NCBI GenBank assembly: GCA_002699585.1
Contig: PABP01000033.1
Coordinates: 80,920-122,111, forward strand
Direction: 5' to 3'
DNA: 41,192 nt
DNA from: Anaerolineaceae bacterium
GTDB lineage: Bacteria > Chloroflexota > Anaerolineae > Aggregatilineales > Phototrophicaceae
In this document: positions 17,007-24,488 of the stretch, piece by piece
How the letters are laid out: each line of letters opens with the position of its first letter
How positions within the stretch are numbered: position 1 is the first letter of the stretch
Position numbers and translations under genes: made by a program
Notes under the pieces: generated by a model
The model's input: only the letters and a program-made list of their open reading frames with translations
Databases searched by the model: none
What the model was told of the DNA's origin: nothing

Positions 17007-17693
17007 TTACAGCACGTTTTCTGTCAAAAATGCAGCGATGCGCTTACCATAGAGTTTGGCAGTTTCCGGCAGCAGATGCATGCCATCGAAGGTGTAGGTA
17101 TAGCCCCAGTGTTGACGTTCCGCTTCATAATCGGACCAGCCGGAATTGCTGCGTTGGCCAATCACCTGGATGAACTTCAAATCGACCGGGTCACGGTCAA
17201 CGGGCTGCTCTGGCGCAAATTCGTCGAATAAATCCAGCACAGGTACGCGCAGCTTTTCAGCTTCCTGACGGGCTAAGTCGGCATATTGGCGGCGTGCTTG
17301 GAGCAATTCGGCGTTGTATTCTGTGGGAGCTAGCCCCAGGCCCGTGAGTATCCGCTGACCGAGTAGTTCCATCAGAATATTGTGGATAGCGTCGGCGTGT
17401 TGCTCTGGTGTGACGATGCCATCCGGTTTGATCTTCTTGGAGCTTTTATAGTAGTTGCGTGTTTTTGGCATGGTGTAGCTGACAGCATCGTTGCCACCAA
17501 CCATGACAAAGGCCGCGTCGGGCTGATGCTCGGCCAGTTCGTCATCCAGGCGGCGCTCAATATTGATAGCCGTATCGCCACCGACGCCGGCGTTGATGAT
17601 GTCATGCTCTGGCATGAGTTGTGCGACAACATCGACGAAGTTGCCACCATAACCGCCCCAGGTGAGGCTGTCACCGAGGAAAATGATACGCAT
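17007..17693 (-). CDS. SGNH/GDSL-family hydrolase
   Basis: A 228-residue lipase/esterase of the SGNH superfamily. Block I GDSLTWG holds the nucleophile Ser9, block II is NAGVGGDT (Gly near 38-39), block III is VGGNDAV with the oxyanion Asn, and block V is the C-terminal DGMHLLPE with the catalytic Asp and His. All four family blocks are intact. There is no signal peptide, so a cytoplasmic esterase or arylesterase is likely; the substrate is not known. It is transcribed divergently from the small membrane protein at 17767, with which it shares a ~70-nt intergenic region. Confidence 0.9.
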   Translation of the reverse strand: MRIIFLGDSLTWGGYGGNFVDVVAQLMPEHDIINAGVGGDTAINIERRLDDELAEHQPDAAFVMVGGNDAVSYTMPKTRNYYKSSKKIKPDGIVTPEQHADAIHNILMELLGQRILTGLGLAPTEYNAELLQARRQYADLARQEAEKLRVPVLDLFDEFAPEQPVDRDPVDLKFIQVIGQRSNSGWSDYEAERQHWGYTYTFDGMHLLPETAKLYGKRIAAFLTENVL

Positions 17694-17721
17694 GGTTGTA
17701 TGACCTGTTTTCTTGGTGCGA

Positions 17722-17755
17722 TATAATTCAGTAAATCGATTTTGTTTAAGGAGGC
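17722..17755 (+). promoter_or_regulatory. Promoter -10 and ribosome binding site of the 58-aa membrane protein
   Basis: A consensus TATAAT (17722-17727) is followed by a strong AAGGAGG (17748-17754). The -35 is poor (TATGAC at 17-nt spacing). Distance from AAGGAGG to ATG 17767 is 12 nt, longer than usual, but no better in-frame start lies between. Confidence 0.5.
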
Positions 17756-17766
17756 ATCGACCCTAT

Positions 17767-17943
17767 ATGACTAAGACAAAGCGCAAAGCTAAGGGCCAAC
17801 CAAATAGGCTCACTCTCAAGTTAGTCGTCATTGCGGTAATGTTCTTTATTCTTCTGATATCCGTGCTCAGCGTCATGGGGCCATCTTTCGGTAATGTGTT
17901 CTCTAACGTGATGTACACCTTCGAGGTGACTGTCACCCCTTGA
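17767..17943 (+). CDS. Small single-pass membrane protein, unknown function
   Basis: A 58-residue protein with a very basic N-terminus (MTKTKRKAKGQPNR), one hydrophobic segment (LVVIAVMFFILLISVLSVMG) and a short outer tail ending FEVTVTP. By the positive-inside rule the N-terminus is cytoplasmic. ATG 17767 is chosen because it follows AAGGAGG; a longer reading from 17713 would start upstream of that site and overlap the TATAAT box. I do not recognise the family. The good promoter and ribosome binding site support that it is expressed. Confidence 0.6.
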   Translation: MTKTKRKAKGQPNRLTLKLVVIAVMFFILLISVLSVMGPSFGNVFSNVMYTFEVTVTP

Positions 17944-17950
17944 GCTGCTA

Positions 17951-18577
17951 TTAGCGCAACATGGCCTTAGCCAGGTCAATGACTTCGTTGGCATCTGGCA
18001 TCTTATCGTTCCAGAAAATGTCTGGGCTGATCTGCAAGCGGGGCAGGGCTACCGAGTGATGTAGATAGGCTTCGTCTAACTCCGCAAGTTCATAGAAACC
18101 ATTGTCATCTAATTGATAGAAAAGCACTTCCTCTATCGCCACATCAATAAGCCAATACTCTGTGATGCCTGTGGCTTCGTAAGCCAGGAATTTCTCCACG
18201 CGGTCGCGTCGATGACTTTCGTGCGTGCTGATCTCTACCACTAGCGATGCTTTTTCGATGGGGCTGGTGGTTGCTGTGCCTTCATAAACCACAATGTCCG
18301 GGCGACGCAGGCCCATAGCCGTTTTTAGCAGTGGATTTACGGAAACAGCACCCGTTTGCTCGCTGGCGGCGAAGTAGTTCGTGAACAAAGCGGATAGAAA
18401 TCTACTGACGGCTTCGCAGGTTGTGTCATCCTGGGGCAGCTTAAGGGCACACCCATCAGCCCATTCACAGGCATCCTGTTCACCATAGCGTGCCATGAAT
18501 TCTTGTTCACTGATGTCTTTGTCCAAAATGTCACCACTGACTCGAATAGAATGGATAGCGGCCATGATGTTCTCCAT
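17951..18577 (-). CDS. Uma2 family (DUF820) restriction-endonuclease-fold protein
   Basis: A 208-residue PD-(D/E)XK-fold protein. The conserved core is visible: RRPDIVVY (Asp of the first motif), then LVVEISTHESHRRDRVEKFLAYEATGI..EYWLID, giving the E-x-S...D/K arrangement and the family's closing WLID strand. Uma2 proteins are abundant, often in many copies, in Cyanobacteria and Chloroflexota; their biological role is not established. It is convergent with the small membrane-protein gene, only 7 nt from its stop. Confidence 0.88.
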   Translation of the reverse strand: MENIMAAIHSIRVSGDILDKDISEQEFMARYGEQDACEWADGCALKLPQDDTTCEAVSRFLSALFTNYFAASEQTGAVSVNPLLKTAMGLRRPDIVVYEGTATTSPIEKASLVVEISTHESHRRDRVEKFLAYEATGITEYWLIDVAIEEVLFYQLDDNGFYELAELDEAYLHHSVALPRLQISPDIFWNDKMPDANEVIDLAKAMLR

Positions 18578-18888
18578 ACATAACTGTTGATCGATGGTAC
18601 TGTTTAACGGTCGCGACTGCTCAAAACCATGAATTGCAGATGGCTAATTTGTATAAAAGCTCGCAATTTTCTGATAGTTTACCAGATTGAGGCTAGTAAC
18701 AGGATGAAATCGGCGAAATATACAAAAGCTGGTGCCTGCTGCAATCGGCCACAATCTGCACAATATATATCGGAAAACGGGCCAACAAGTTGCGAAGATT
18801 CTCATAGAGATGGGTTGGCGCATGGCAAAAATGCGACAAAAAGGCGGAGCATGTGCCCCGCCTTTATCATTGTCCTGGGTCGCGTTAA
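18578..18888. other. Intergenic region between the Uma2 gene and the acyl-CoA dehydrogenase gene
   Basis: About 311 nt. Apart from the terminator at 18838-18865, I see no gene, RNA or clear promoter. The Uma2 promoter should lie in its left part on the minus strand, but no convincing -35/-10 pair was found. Confidence 0.4.
18838..18865 (-). terminator. Terminator of the acyl-CoA dehydrogenase gene
   Basis: Stem AAAGGCGG (18840-18847) with CCGCCTTT (18858-18865). On the minus strand the stem runs into a U-tract from the A-run around 18838-18842. It lies 24 nt beyond the stop codon. Confidence 0.85.
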
Positions 18889-20121
18889 TTAGTCACCCGC
18901 TTGTGGTTCGGGTTCTTCCTGCCAGAAGTCAGGATCATAAGCCGGGAGTTCACAGCGCAACGGCCTATCTTTACGATAACCCATTTCGTAGTCAGCTTGC
19001 ATCAACTGGTGGATCTCGCTCGACCCTTCATAGATGACCGCGCCCTTGCTGTTACGGAGATAACGCTCGACAGGGTACTCATCGCTGAAACCATAGGCTC
19101 CATGTAGCTGCACGGCTTCCAGCGCGGCCTTGACGCTCTGGTCGGTTGCGTACCATTTGAACAGGCTCGTATCGCGCGTATTGCGCAGCCCTTCGTTCTT
19201 CATCCAGCCGACTTTATACATCATCATCTGGGCGGTATCGTACCACAGCCGCATATGCGCGATTTTCTGCTTGATAAGCTGATGATGGGCGATTGGCTTG
19301 CCGAATGTTTCGCGCTCTTCAGCATATTTCACGCTGTCTTCCAGGCAGGCACGTATCAAACCGGTAGCCCCGGCACCGACCGTATAACGGCCATTGTCCA
19401 GGCAGCTCATGGCGATCTTGAAGCCTTCGCCTTCTTCGCCCAGTCGGTTGGCTTCCGGCACTTCGACATCTTCAAACTTGACCCAACCCGTTGAGCCAGC
19501 GCGTACGCCCAGCTTGCCATGAATGTCACCTGTGGTGACACCGGGCATATCGCTGGTGACGATAAAGGCGCTCATACCACGATGGGCTGGCTCGGCATGG
19601 GGATCGTGCTTGGCCACGACCAGGAAGTTATGGGCTTTGGTCGCTAGACTGATCCACATTTTTTCGCCATTCAGGATGTACTTGTCACCCTTTTTGATGG
19701 CGGTGGCACTCATGGCTGCGACATCGCTGCCCGCACCCGGTTCGGTCAAGCCGAAAGCGCCGTACTGTTCGCCCTGGGCCTGTGGGACCAGAAAACGCTG
19801 TTTTTGCTCTTCCGTGCCCCATTGCAGCAGGGCCATGCTGTTTAGGCCATGATGTACAGACATGACCACGCGCAGGGTGGTATCGCCACGCTCCAACTCT
19901 TCGCAGACCAGGCCGAGAGTCAGATAGTCAAAGCCCTGGCCACCATAACGCACCGGGATGCTAATGCCGAGAATGCCGAGTTCCGCGAGGCGTGGCAGGA
20001 CTGCTGGGTCCATCTCCTGCTTACGATCCCATTCGCCAATGGTTGGGATGACTTCCTTCTGAACATAGTCGCGCACCATCTTCTGGGCGGCAATTTGTTC
20101 GTCATTCAGTGCAAAGTCCAT
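18889..20121 (-). CDS. Acyl-CoA dehydrogenase
   Basis: A 410-residue FAD enzyme that oxidises an acyl-CoA to the trans-2-enoyl-CoA and passes electrons to ETF. The N-terminal helical domain is followed by the substrate/FAD signature GLTEPGAGSDVAAM and NGEKMWIS. The C-terminal domain carries the R...F/Y-type segment AVQLHGAYGFSDEYPVERYLR and the catalytic base in YEGSSEIHQL (Glu365). Length and motifs match short/medium-chain acyl-CoA dehydrogenases; the chain-length or branched-chain specificity cannot be read from the sequence. Ribosome binding site GAAGGA lies a few bases before ATG 20121. The etfBA operon 3.5 kb away encodes its probable electron acceptor. Confidence 0.93.
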   Translation of the reverse strand: MDFALNDEQIAAQKMVRDYVQKEVIPTIGEWDRKQEMDPAVLPRLAELGILGISIPVRYGGQGFDYLTLGLVCEELERGDTTLRVVMSVHHGLNSMALLQWGTEEQKQRFLVPQAQGEQYGAFGLTEPGAGSDVAAMSATAIKKGDKYILNGEKMWISLATKAHNFLVVAKHDPHAEPAHRGMSAFIVTSDMPGVTTGDIHGKLGVRAGSTGWVKFEDVEVPEANRLGEEGEGFKIAMSCLDNGRYTVGAGATGLIRACLEDSVKYAEERETFGKPIAHHQLIKQKIAHMRLWYDTAQMMMYKVGWMKNEGLRNTRDTSLFKWYATDQSVKAALEAVQLHGAYGFSDEYPVERYLRNSKGAVIYEGSSEIHQLMQADYEMGYRKDRPLRCELPAYDPDFWQEEPEPQAGD

Positions 20122-20297
20122 ATCAAATCCTTCACAAATTAAGGTAATTTGGTGATTTTGTTGAAAAGTGCCACAAACAAGGCGGCTTTTTTGTCACCAT
20201 GTGCTATGCCATCACCTGTGGCAAATCATTAAGCTTAATAATAGCGAAGCGAGGCTTTGTTGGAAATAGACGAAGTTAACTAGCTAGGTAATGATAA

Positions 20298-20831
20298 ATG
20301 GCTGCTCCGGTACTAAATCCCCAAGAAACACTCATCACCACCTACCTTGAAATGTCCAGCCCACGCGAATTCGAGCCGTCTTTTGTGCCGCGTGGCGATG
20401 TTCGCATTGAAAAGATGGAATCCGCGGATGTGGATTTTTATCTCTTCCTGTATCGGTCAGTCGGTGAGCAGTGGAATTGGCGGGATCGTCTGGTGGTGCC
20501 GCGTGAGCAGATCAAGGAAATCCTGGCCGGGACACAGACGCATGTCCATGTGCTGTATGTTGATGGTGCTCCGGCTGGTTATGTTGAGCTGATGCATCAT
20601 GGTGCTGATGTCGAAATTGCCTACTTCGGCCTGCGCGAGCCCTTCTTTGGTCGTGGCCTGGGCAAACACCTGCTGAGCTATGGCATCAATGAAGCCTGGA
20701 AACTTGATGCTAATCGCGTTTGGGTCCATACCTGTAACCTGGATGGCCCGCACGCCCTCAACAACTACCAGAAGCGGGGCTTCAAAATCTTCAAGCAAGA
20801 AGCTGAACCCATGCCGGAGATTTACCAGTAA
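20298..20831 (+). CDS. GNAT family N-acetyltransferase
   Basis: A 177-residue GNAT protein. After a ~35-residue N-terminal extension come the usual strands (VRIEKMESADVDFYLFLYR; HVLYVDGAPAGYVELM), the acetyl-CoA binding loop in FFGRGLGKHLLSYGI, and the C-terminal NLDGPHALNNYQKRGFKIF (motif B). The acceptor substrate is unknown. The ribosome binding site is weak. It is divergent from the acyl-CoA dehydrogenase gene across ~175 nt and is closed by the terminator at 20861. Confidence 0.88.
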   Translation: MAAPVLNPQETLITTYLEMSSPREFEPSFVPRGDVRIEKMESADVDFYLFLYRSVGEQWNWRDRLVVPREQIKEILAGTQTHVHVLYVDGAPAGYVELMHHGADVEIAYFGLREPFFGRGLGKHLLSYGINEAWKLDANRVWVHTCNLDGPHALNNYQKRGFKIFKQEAEPMPEIYQ

Positions 20832-20860
20832 GTTCGCTTCACATCCTCATAACGAAAATT

Positions 20861-20885
20861 GGCGCGGCAATTAGTCGCGCTTTTT
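20861..20885 (+). terminator. Terminator of the GNAT gene
   Basis: Stem GCGCG (20862-20866) with CGCGC (20876-20880), extended by a G-T pair, followed by five T residues. Confidence 0.75.
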
Positions 20886-20915
20886 ATTTGCCCTGGTTTA
20901 GACGCTCATCGTAAA

Positions 20916-20945
20916 CAAAAAGAGAGCCGCGCTGGCTCTCTTTTG
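20916..20945. terminator. Bidirectional terminator closing the sulfur-carrier cluster
   Basis: A perfect 11-bp stem AAAAGAGAGCC (20918-20928) with 20934-20944, loop GCGCT. The A/T ends give U-tracts on both strands. It lies 28 nt beyond the stop of the MoeB-rhodanese gene. Confidence 0.85.
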
Positions 20946-20972
20946 TGGATATTATAGCTTGCGATGGTGGCT

Positions 20973-22214
20973 TTAATACTTGGGTAGGCTGGGGTCGATC
21001 TCGTCGGCCCAGGCCAGGATACCACCCGTGACGTTGAACATCTTGTCATTGTCGTAACCCACTTCGCGCAGGAAGTTGATGGTATCGGCGCTGCGTTTGC
21101 CGCTGCGGCAGTGGATCATCAGTACCTTATCCTGTGGAATCTGATCCAGCACGGTTTCGTTTGCCAGCTTGCGACCAGCGATCACGGCATTTTTCGCAGC
21201 CTGAATGTCGCCTTTAGGGATGCGTACCGTACCATCGATAGCAGCGATTTCCCATTCGTGGGGTTCACGCACATCCAGCACGACAATATCCTCACTCGCA
21301 TCCAACTGGGCTTTCAAGTCGGCTACGCTGATTTCATGCATGCCCGCATAGTCATCTTCCCCAGCAAGACTGAACGAACTGTGATCGTGGGCCGGCATCC
21401 CGCAGAACTGTTCATAGTCAATCAACTCGACATCATCGGCGTGGATGCTGCAAACCGGGCAGTTGGGGTCTTTCCGTACCTTGATGGTGTTGAACTCCAT
21501 ATTGAGCGCATCGTAAAGCAGCATACGACCAATCATCGGTTCGCCAATACCCAGGATGAGCTTGATTGTTTCCGTGGCCTGCATGGTGCCAACGGTGCCA
21601 GGAAGAATACCCAGGACGCCACCTTCAGCGCAGCTTGGGACCAACCCGGGTGGGGGCGGCTCTGGGAACATGCAGCGGTAGCACGGGCCTTCTTTAGCGT
21701 AGAACACGCTGAGTTGGCCCTCAAAACGAAAGATGCTGCCGTACACGTTCGGCTTGCCCAGTTTGACACAGGCATCATTGACCAGATAGCGTGTCGGGAA
21801 GTTGTCCGTGCCGTCGACGATGACATCATACGGCTCGAACAGCTCCAGCGCATTGTCTGATGTCAGCGGCACGTTGTATTTGTCGATCTGAATATCCGGG
21901 TTGAGGTCGCGCAGGCGCTTTTCAGCGCTATCGACTTTGCGGATGCCGACGGTGCTGGTCCCGTGAATGACCTGACGCTGCAAGTTGCTCTCGTCAACCA
22001 CATCATAGTCGACCAAGCCCATACGACCTATACCGGCGGCTGCCAGGTAAAGGGCTGTCGGACTGCCCAGGCCACCCGTGCCGATTAGCAGCACACTGGC
22101 CGCTTTGAGCTTTTGCTGGCCGCCAATGCCGACTTCGGGCATGATGATATGGCGACTGTAACGCTGGACTTCTTCATGCGACAGTTCTACTTGTCTGTCG
22201 ATTAATGCGTGCAT
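20973..22214 (-). CDS. moeZ: MoeB/ThiF-type sulfur-carrier adenylyltransferase fused to rhodanese (MoeZ/Uba4-like)
   Basis: A 413-residue E1-like enzyme. The nucleotide site is IGTGGLGSPTALYLAAAG (residues 44-61). A zinc site is formed by CYRCMF and CPVC. The E1-type Cys lies in VPSCAEGGVLG (Cys195), as in Uba4/MOCS3. The C-terminal ~110 residues are a rhodanese domain with catalytic Cys369 in HCRSGKRS. Such enzymes adenylate the C-terminal glycine of a ubiquitin-like carrier and convert it to a thiocarboxylate. The carrier is probably the 90-residue protein encoded upstream (23689-23961). Ribosome binding site GAGGGAA precedes ATG 22214. It is the last gene of the cluster. Confidence 0.92.
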   Translation of the reverse strand: MHALIDRQVELSHEEVQRYSRHIIMPEVGIGGQQKLKAASVLLIGTGGLGSPTALYLAAAGIGRMGLVDYDVVDESNLQRQVIHGTSTVGIRKVDSAEKRLRDLNPDIQIDKYNVPLTSDNALELFEPYDVIVDGTDNFPTRYLVNDACVKLGKPNVYGSIFRFEGQLSVFYAKEGPCYRCMFPEPPPPGLVPSCAEGGVLGILPGTVGTMQATETIKLILGIGEPMIGRMLLYDALNMEFNTIKVRKDPNCPVCSIHADDVELIDYEQFCGMPAHDHSSFSLAGEDDYAGMHEISVADLKAQLDASEDIVVLDVREPHEWEIAAIDGTVRIPKGDIQAAKNAVIAGRKLANETVLDQIPQDKVLMIHCRSGKRSADTINFLREVGYDNDKMFNVTGGILAWADEIDPSLPKY

Positions 22215-22254
22215 AAGGAATGTTCCCTCTCGAATTTGTAGTTTCTACCGTTGG

Positions 22255-22662
22255 CTATACGGCAATATCGAGCTGCTGGCGGAGCTTGTTCTCGTCAGCG
22301 AACCCATAGTTGACGGCCTTTGCTTGGCCGCTTTGGTCGAGCACAAAGGTAGTGGGTGCGCTCATGACGCCCCATCGTTGGGCTGTATCCGGGTCCAGGC
22401 TGGCATCCACCTTGATGATGTTCACGGTGTCACCGATGGCCGCTTGCAGCCGTGACAGAGCGGGTTGCTGCTGTGTCTGGCAGGGAATGCAACCGGGTGT
22501 CGTGAAGTAAACAATGGTCGCGCGGTCGGCGGGTACGGCGTTTAGCAGGGGATCACGTGTGGCTTGTTCACTCGCTTGTTGCAGATTTCGCCGTTTGAAC
22601 AGCAAGAATCCGACATAGCCAATCCCTAGCAGAATAGCCATTAAAATCAGGCGTTCGATCAT
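22255..22662 (-). CDS. Membrane-anchored thioredoxin-like protein
   Basis: A 135-residue protein with an N-terminal membrane anchor (LILMAILLGIGYVGFLLF) followed by basic residues and a thioredoxin domain. The active site is FTTPGCIPCQTQQQP (CxxC with Ile-Pro), and the cis-Pro loop is VMSAPTTFVL. The redox domain most likely faces the cytoplasm if the basic KRR stretch sits inside, though the reverse topology is possible. Its ATG overlaps the stop of the DUF4395 gene by four bases, so the two are coupled and probably work together. In this setting it may reduce sulfur-transfer or persulfide intermediates (inference). Confidence 0.88.
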   Translation of the reverse strand: MIERLILMAILLGIGYVGFLLFKRRNLQQASEQATRDPLLNAVPADRATIVYFTTPGCIPCQTQQQPALSRLQAAIGDTVNIIKVDASLDPDTAQRWGVMSAPTTFVLDQSGQAKAVNYGFADENKLRQQLDIAV

Positions 22663-23120
22663 GATGCGTTCTCCTGAAGGGGTGAGGCGTCAAAGCCAGG
22701 GATGCCCAGTCGATTGAACTGGTAGTACATCCAGCAGCCCATGCAGAAGTTCAACCAGAAGTTAAGGTTTGCCAGGGCGATGACGATCCATACAAGTATC
22801 CAGGCCACTAAGGGTGCCCCTGCCAGTAGGGCAACAGTCGCAGCACCGTTGAAAATCGCGCCGACGAGCATGGCGAAACGGTGCGGCTGCGGGTTATCCG
22901 CTTCTACACGGGGTTTGACGATGCCACTTGGCAGCACGAGGTGCTTATAAATGAGGCGATATGGCGCAAACGATGCGCCTAATGCGCCGAGCAGTTGGCT
23001 GATAGCAACGAAGGCCACCAGCAGCCAGCTTTCCAAAAGGAAGGCGAGCAGCAGTACGATGATGGTAATGGCTTGGCCCGATTTCAGGCCATTTTGATCG
23101 AGCTTTGTTGATGTTGTCAT
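22659..23120 (-). CDS. DUF4395 membrane protein
   Basis: A 153-residue protein with about four membrane segments and the DUF4395 signature: QNGLKSGQ at the N-terminus, the polar loop RVEADNPQPHRFA, and the C-terminal segment LNFWLNFCMGCWMYY with two conserved Cys. The family has no established function. In Actinobacteria members often lie beside thioredoxins and sulfurtransferases (from memory). Here it is translationally coupled to the thioredoxin, so the CMGC pair is a likely redox partner (inference). Confidence 0.85.
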   Translation of the reverse strand: MTTSTKLDQNGLKSGQAITIIVLLLAFLLESWLLVAFVAISQLLGALGASFAPYRLIYKHLVLPSGIVKPRVEADNPQPHRFAMLVGAIFNGAATVALLAGAPLVAWILVWIVIALANLNFWLNFCMGCWMYYQFNRLGIPGFDASPLQENAS

Positions 23121-23168
23121 CTATACAGTCCCACAACTTGTAATGAGATGATTGACGATTCAGGTTGA

Positions 23169-23684
23169 CTAGCCTGGGATCGTGTCCAGGTCATAGCCAA
23201 AGGCGATTTCCGCCAGTTCAACGCCACCGACATGGAACGTCAGTGTTTCTTTAATCAGAACACCCCCCATACGCTCATAAAATCCGCGCGCAGGTAGGTT
23301 GTCTTCCAGCACCCAAATCAACATCGTTTGAAAGCCACGATCTCTCAACTCCTTCATCGCTGAGTGAACTAACGCCTTGCCAATACCTTTGCCCTGGTGT
23401 GCTTGCAAAATGTACAGGGCGTAGATTTCACTATCATATTGCTTGACCTGATCGCGCTCCGGGCCACTGACGGCGAAACCAACGATTTCATCGCCGATAA
23501 GTGCAACCTCATTCAGATTGCGATGGTTATTGATGCTGCGCTGCCATTGCGCCGTCCGTGCCTCAATGCTCAGGCTCGCCAGGGTCTCATCCGGTATGAT
23601 GCCTGCGTACGCCGTCTGCCATGAACTCACATGGACTTTGGCGATTTGCGGGGCATCTTCCAGTACAGCCCTGCGGATCAGCAT
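23169..23684 (-). CDS. GNAT family N-acetyltransferase (RimI-like)
   Basis: A 171-residue acetyltransferase. Features are the N-terminal strand/helix MLIRRAVLEDAPQIAKVH, the acetyl-CoA loop AHQGKGIGKALVHSAM and the C-terminal NLPARGFYERMGG. The SSWQTAYAGIIPDE segment is common in bacterial GNATs of the RimI/YhbS type. The ATG lies 4 nt after the sulfur-carrier stop codon, so it is co-transcribed with that gene. The acceptor substrate is unknown. Confidence 0.88.
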   Translation of the reverse strand: MLIRRAVLEDAPQIAKVHVSSWQTAYAGIIPDETLASLSIEARTAQWQRSINNHRNLNEVALIGDEIVGFAVSGPERDQVKQYDSEIYALYILQAHQGKGIGKALVHSAMKELRDRGFQTMLIWVLEDNLPARGFYERMGGVLIKETLTFHVGGVELAEIAFGYDLDTIPG

Positions 23685-23688
23685 CTAC

Positions 23689-23961
23689 TTAGCGGCCCCC
23701 GGCAATACTCGGGATGATGCGCAAATTCGCATCGTCATCAATTTCAGTATCTGTGCCATCCATAAAACGAATATCTTCGTCGTCGATGAATACGTTGACG
23801 AAGCTGCGCAGCTTGTCATTCTGGAACAGGTGCTGCTGTAAATCAGGATACTGGTTGACCAGGTCGTTTAGTGCCTCGCCAACTGTGCCCCCACTGACCG
23901 AGACTTTAGCTTCGTCACCGGTATAAACACGAAGCGGAGTCGGAATTCTGATGCTTGCCAT
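23689..23961 (-). CDS. Ubiquitin-like sulfur carrier (CysO/MoaD-like) ending Gly-Gly-Arg
   Basis: A 90-residue beta-grasp protein. It matches mycobacterial CysO in layout: RIPTPLRVYTGD, SGGTVGEALNDL, RSFVNVFIDDEDIRF, and the C-terminal RIIPSIAGGR. In CysO, MoaD and ThiS the protein ends exactly at Gly-Gly, which is adenylated and thiocarboxylated. Here an extra Arg90 follows Gly88-Gly89. A JAMM protease is encoded just upstream and could trim it. AGGAG lies 8 nt before ATG 23961. The E1-like enzyme for activation is encoded three genes downstream (20973-22214). Confidence 0.87.
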   Translation of the reverse strand: MASIRIPTPLRVYTGDEAKVSVSGGTVGEALNDLVNQYPDLQQHLFQNDKLRSFVNVFIDDEDIRFMDGTDTEIDDDANLRIIPSIAGGR

Positions 23962-24059
23962 TGAAATTGCTCCTATTGAGTCTAGATGATTCTGAGTGTG
24001 TGTTCTACGTTTTACTTACTTCGTATTACCAAATTCTAATGAGTTGCTGATTATCCGCC

Positions 24060-24488
24060 TTATGGCTGGACGACCAACTCCTGCGCGTCGAATGCACTGC
24101 GATCATCTCGCAGCAGCCAGACGAGCATCTCGACAGCCTTACCGGACATCACCGACGAGATGATGTACACGAAATTGGGTAGGGCATGGACCCGGTCATA
24201 TTCTGATGGAATTGCGGGTGAATCAGGATGGCTATGATAATAGCCAACCAGCGTAAGTCCGCGGTCATCAGCCGTGTCTTCCATATCCGCCCAATTTTTG
24301 GGGGACATAGCATAACGATGATACTGTTCTTCTGTTTCGAAAGTATTTTCTATCTGGATGACATCCACAATGGAAACGGTGTCGCCCGACTTGCTGCCGA
24401 GTAAAAAGCCGCCGCCTTCATTAGGGAATGTGCCTTCCATCTGTTTGAAAATGTCTTGCTGTAATGCCTTGCTGAGTTCGATTTTCAT
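24060..24488 (-). CDS. JAMM/MPN metalloprotease (Mec-like)
   Basis: A 142-residue zinc peptidase. The full JAMM motif is present: Glu24 in FPNEGGGFLLG, then H85-S-H87 followed by Ser95 and Asp98 (HxHx7Sx2D). In Mycobacterium the homologue Mec cleaves cysteine from the CysO-cysteine adduct; other JAMM proteins (QbsD) remove extra residues behind a Gly-Gly. The carrier encoded 98 nt downstream (23689-23961) has such an extra residue. It is the first gene of the cluster, preceded by a structured leader with an internal terminator (24489-24724). Confidence 0.9.
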   Translation of the reverse strand: MKIELSKALQQDIFKQMEGTFPNEGGGFLLGSKSGDTVSIVDVIQIENTFETEEQYHRYAMSPKNWADMEDTADDRGLTLVGYYHSHPDSPAIPSEYDRVHALPNFVYIISSVMSGKAVEMLVWLLRDDRSAFDAQELVVQP

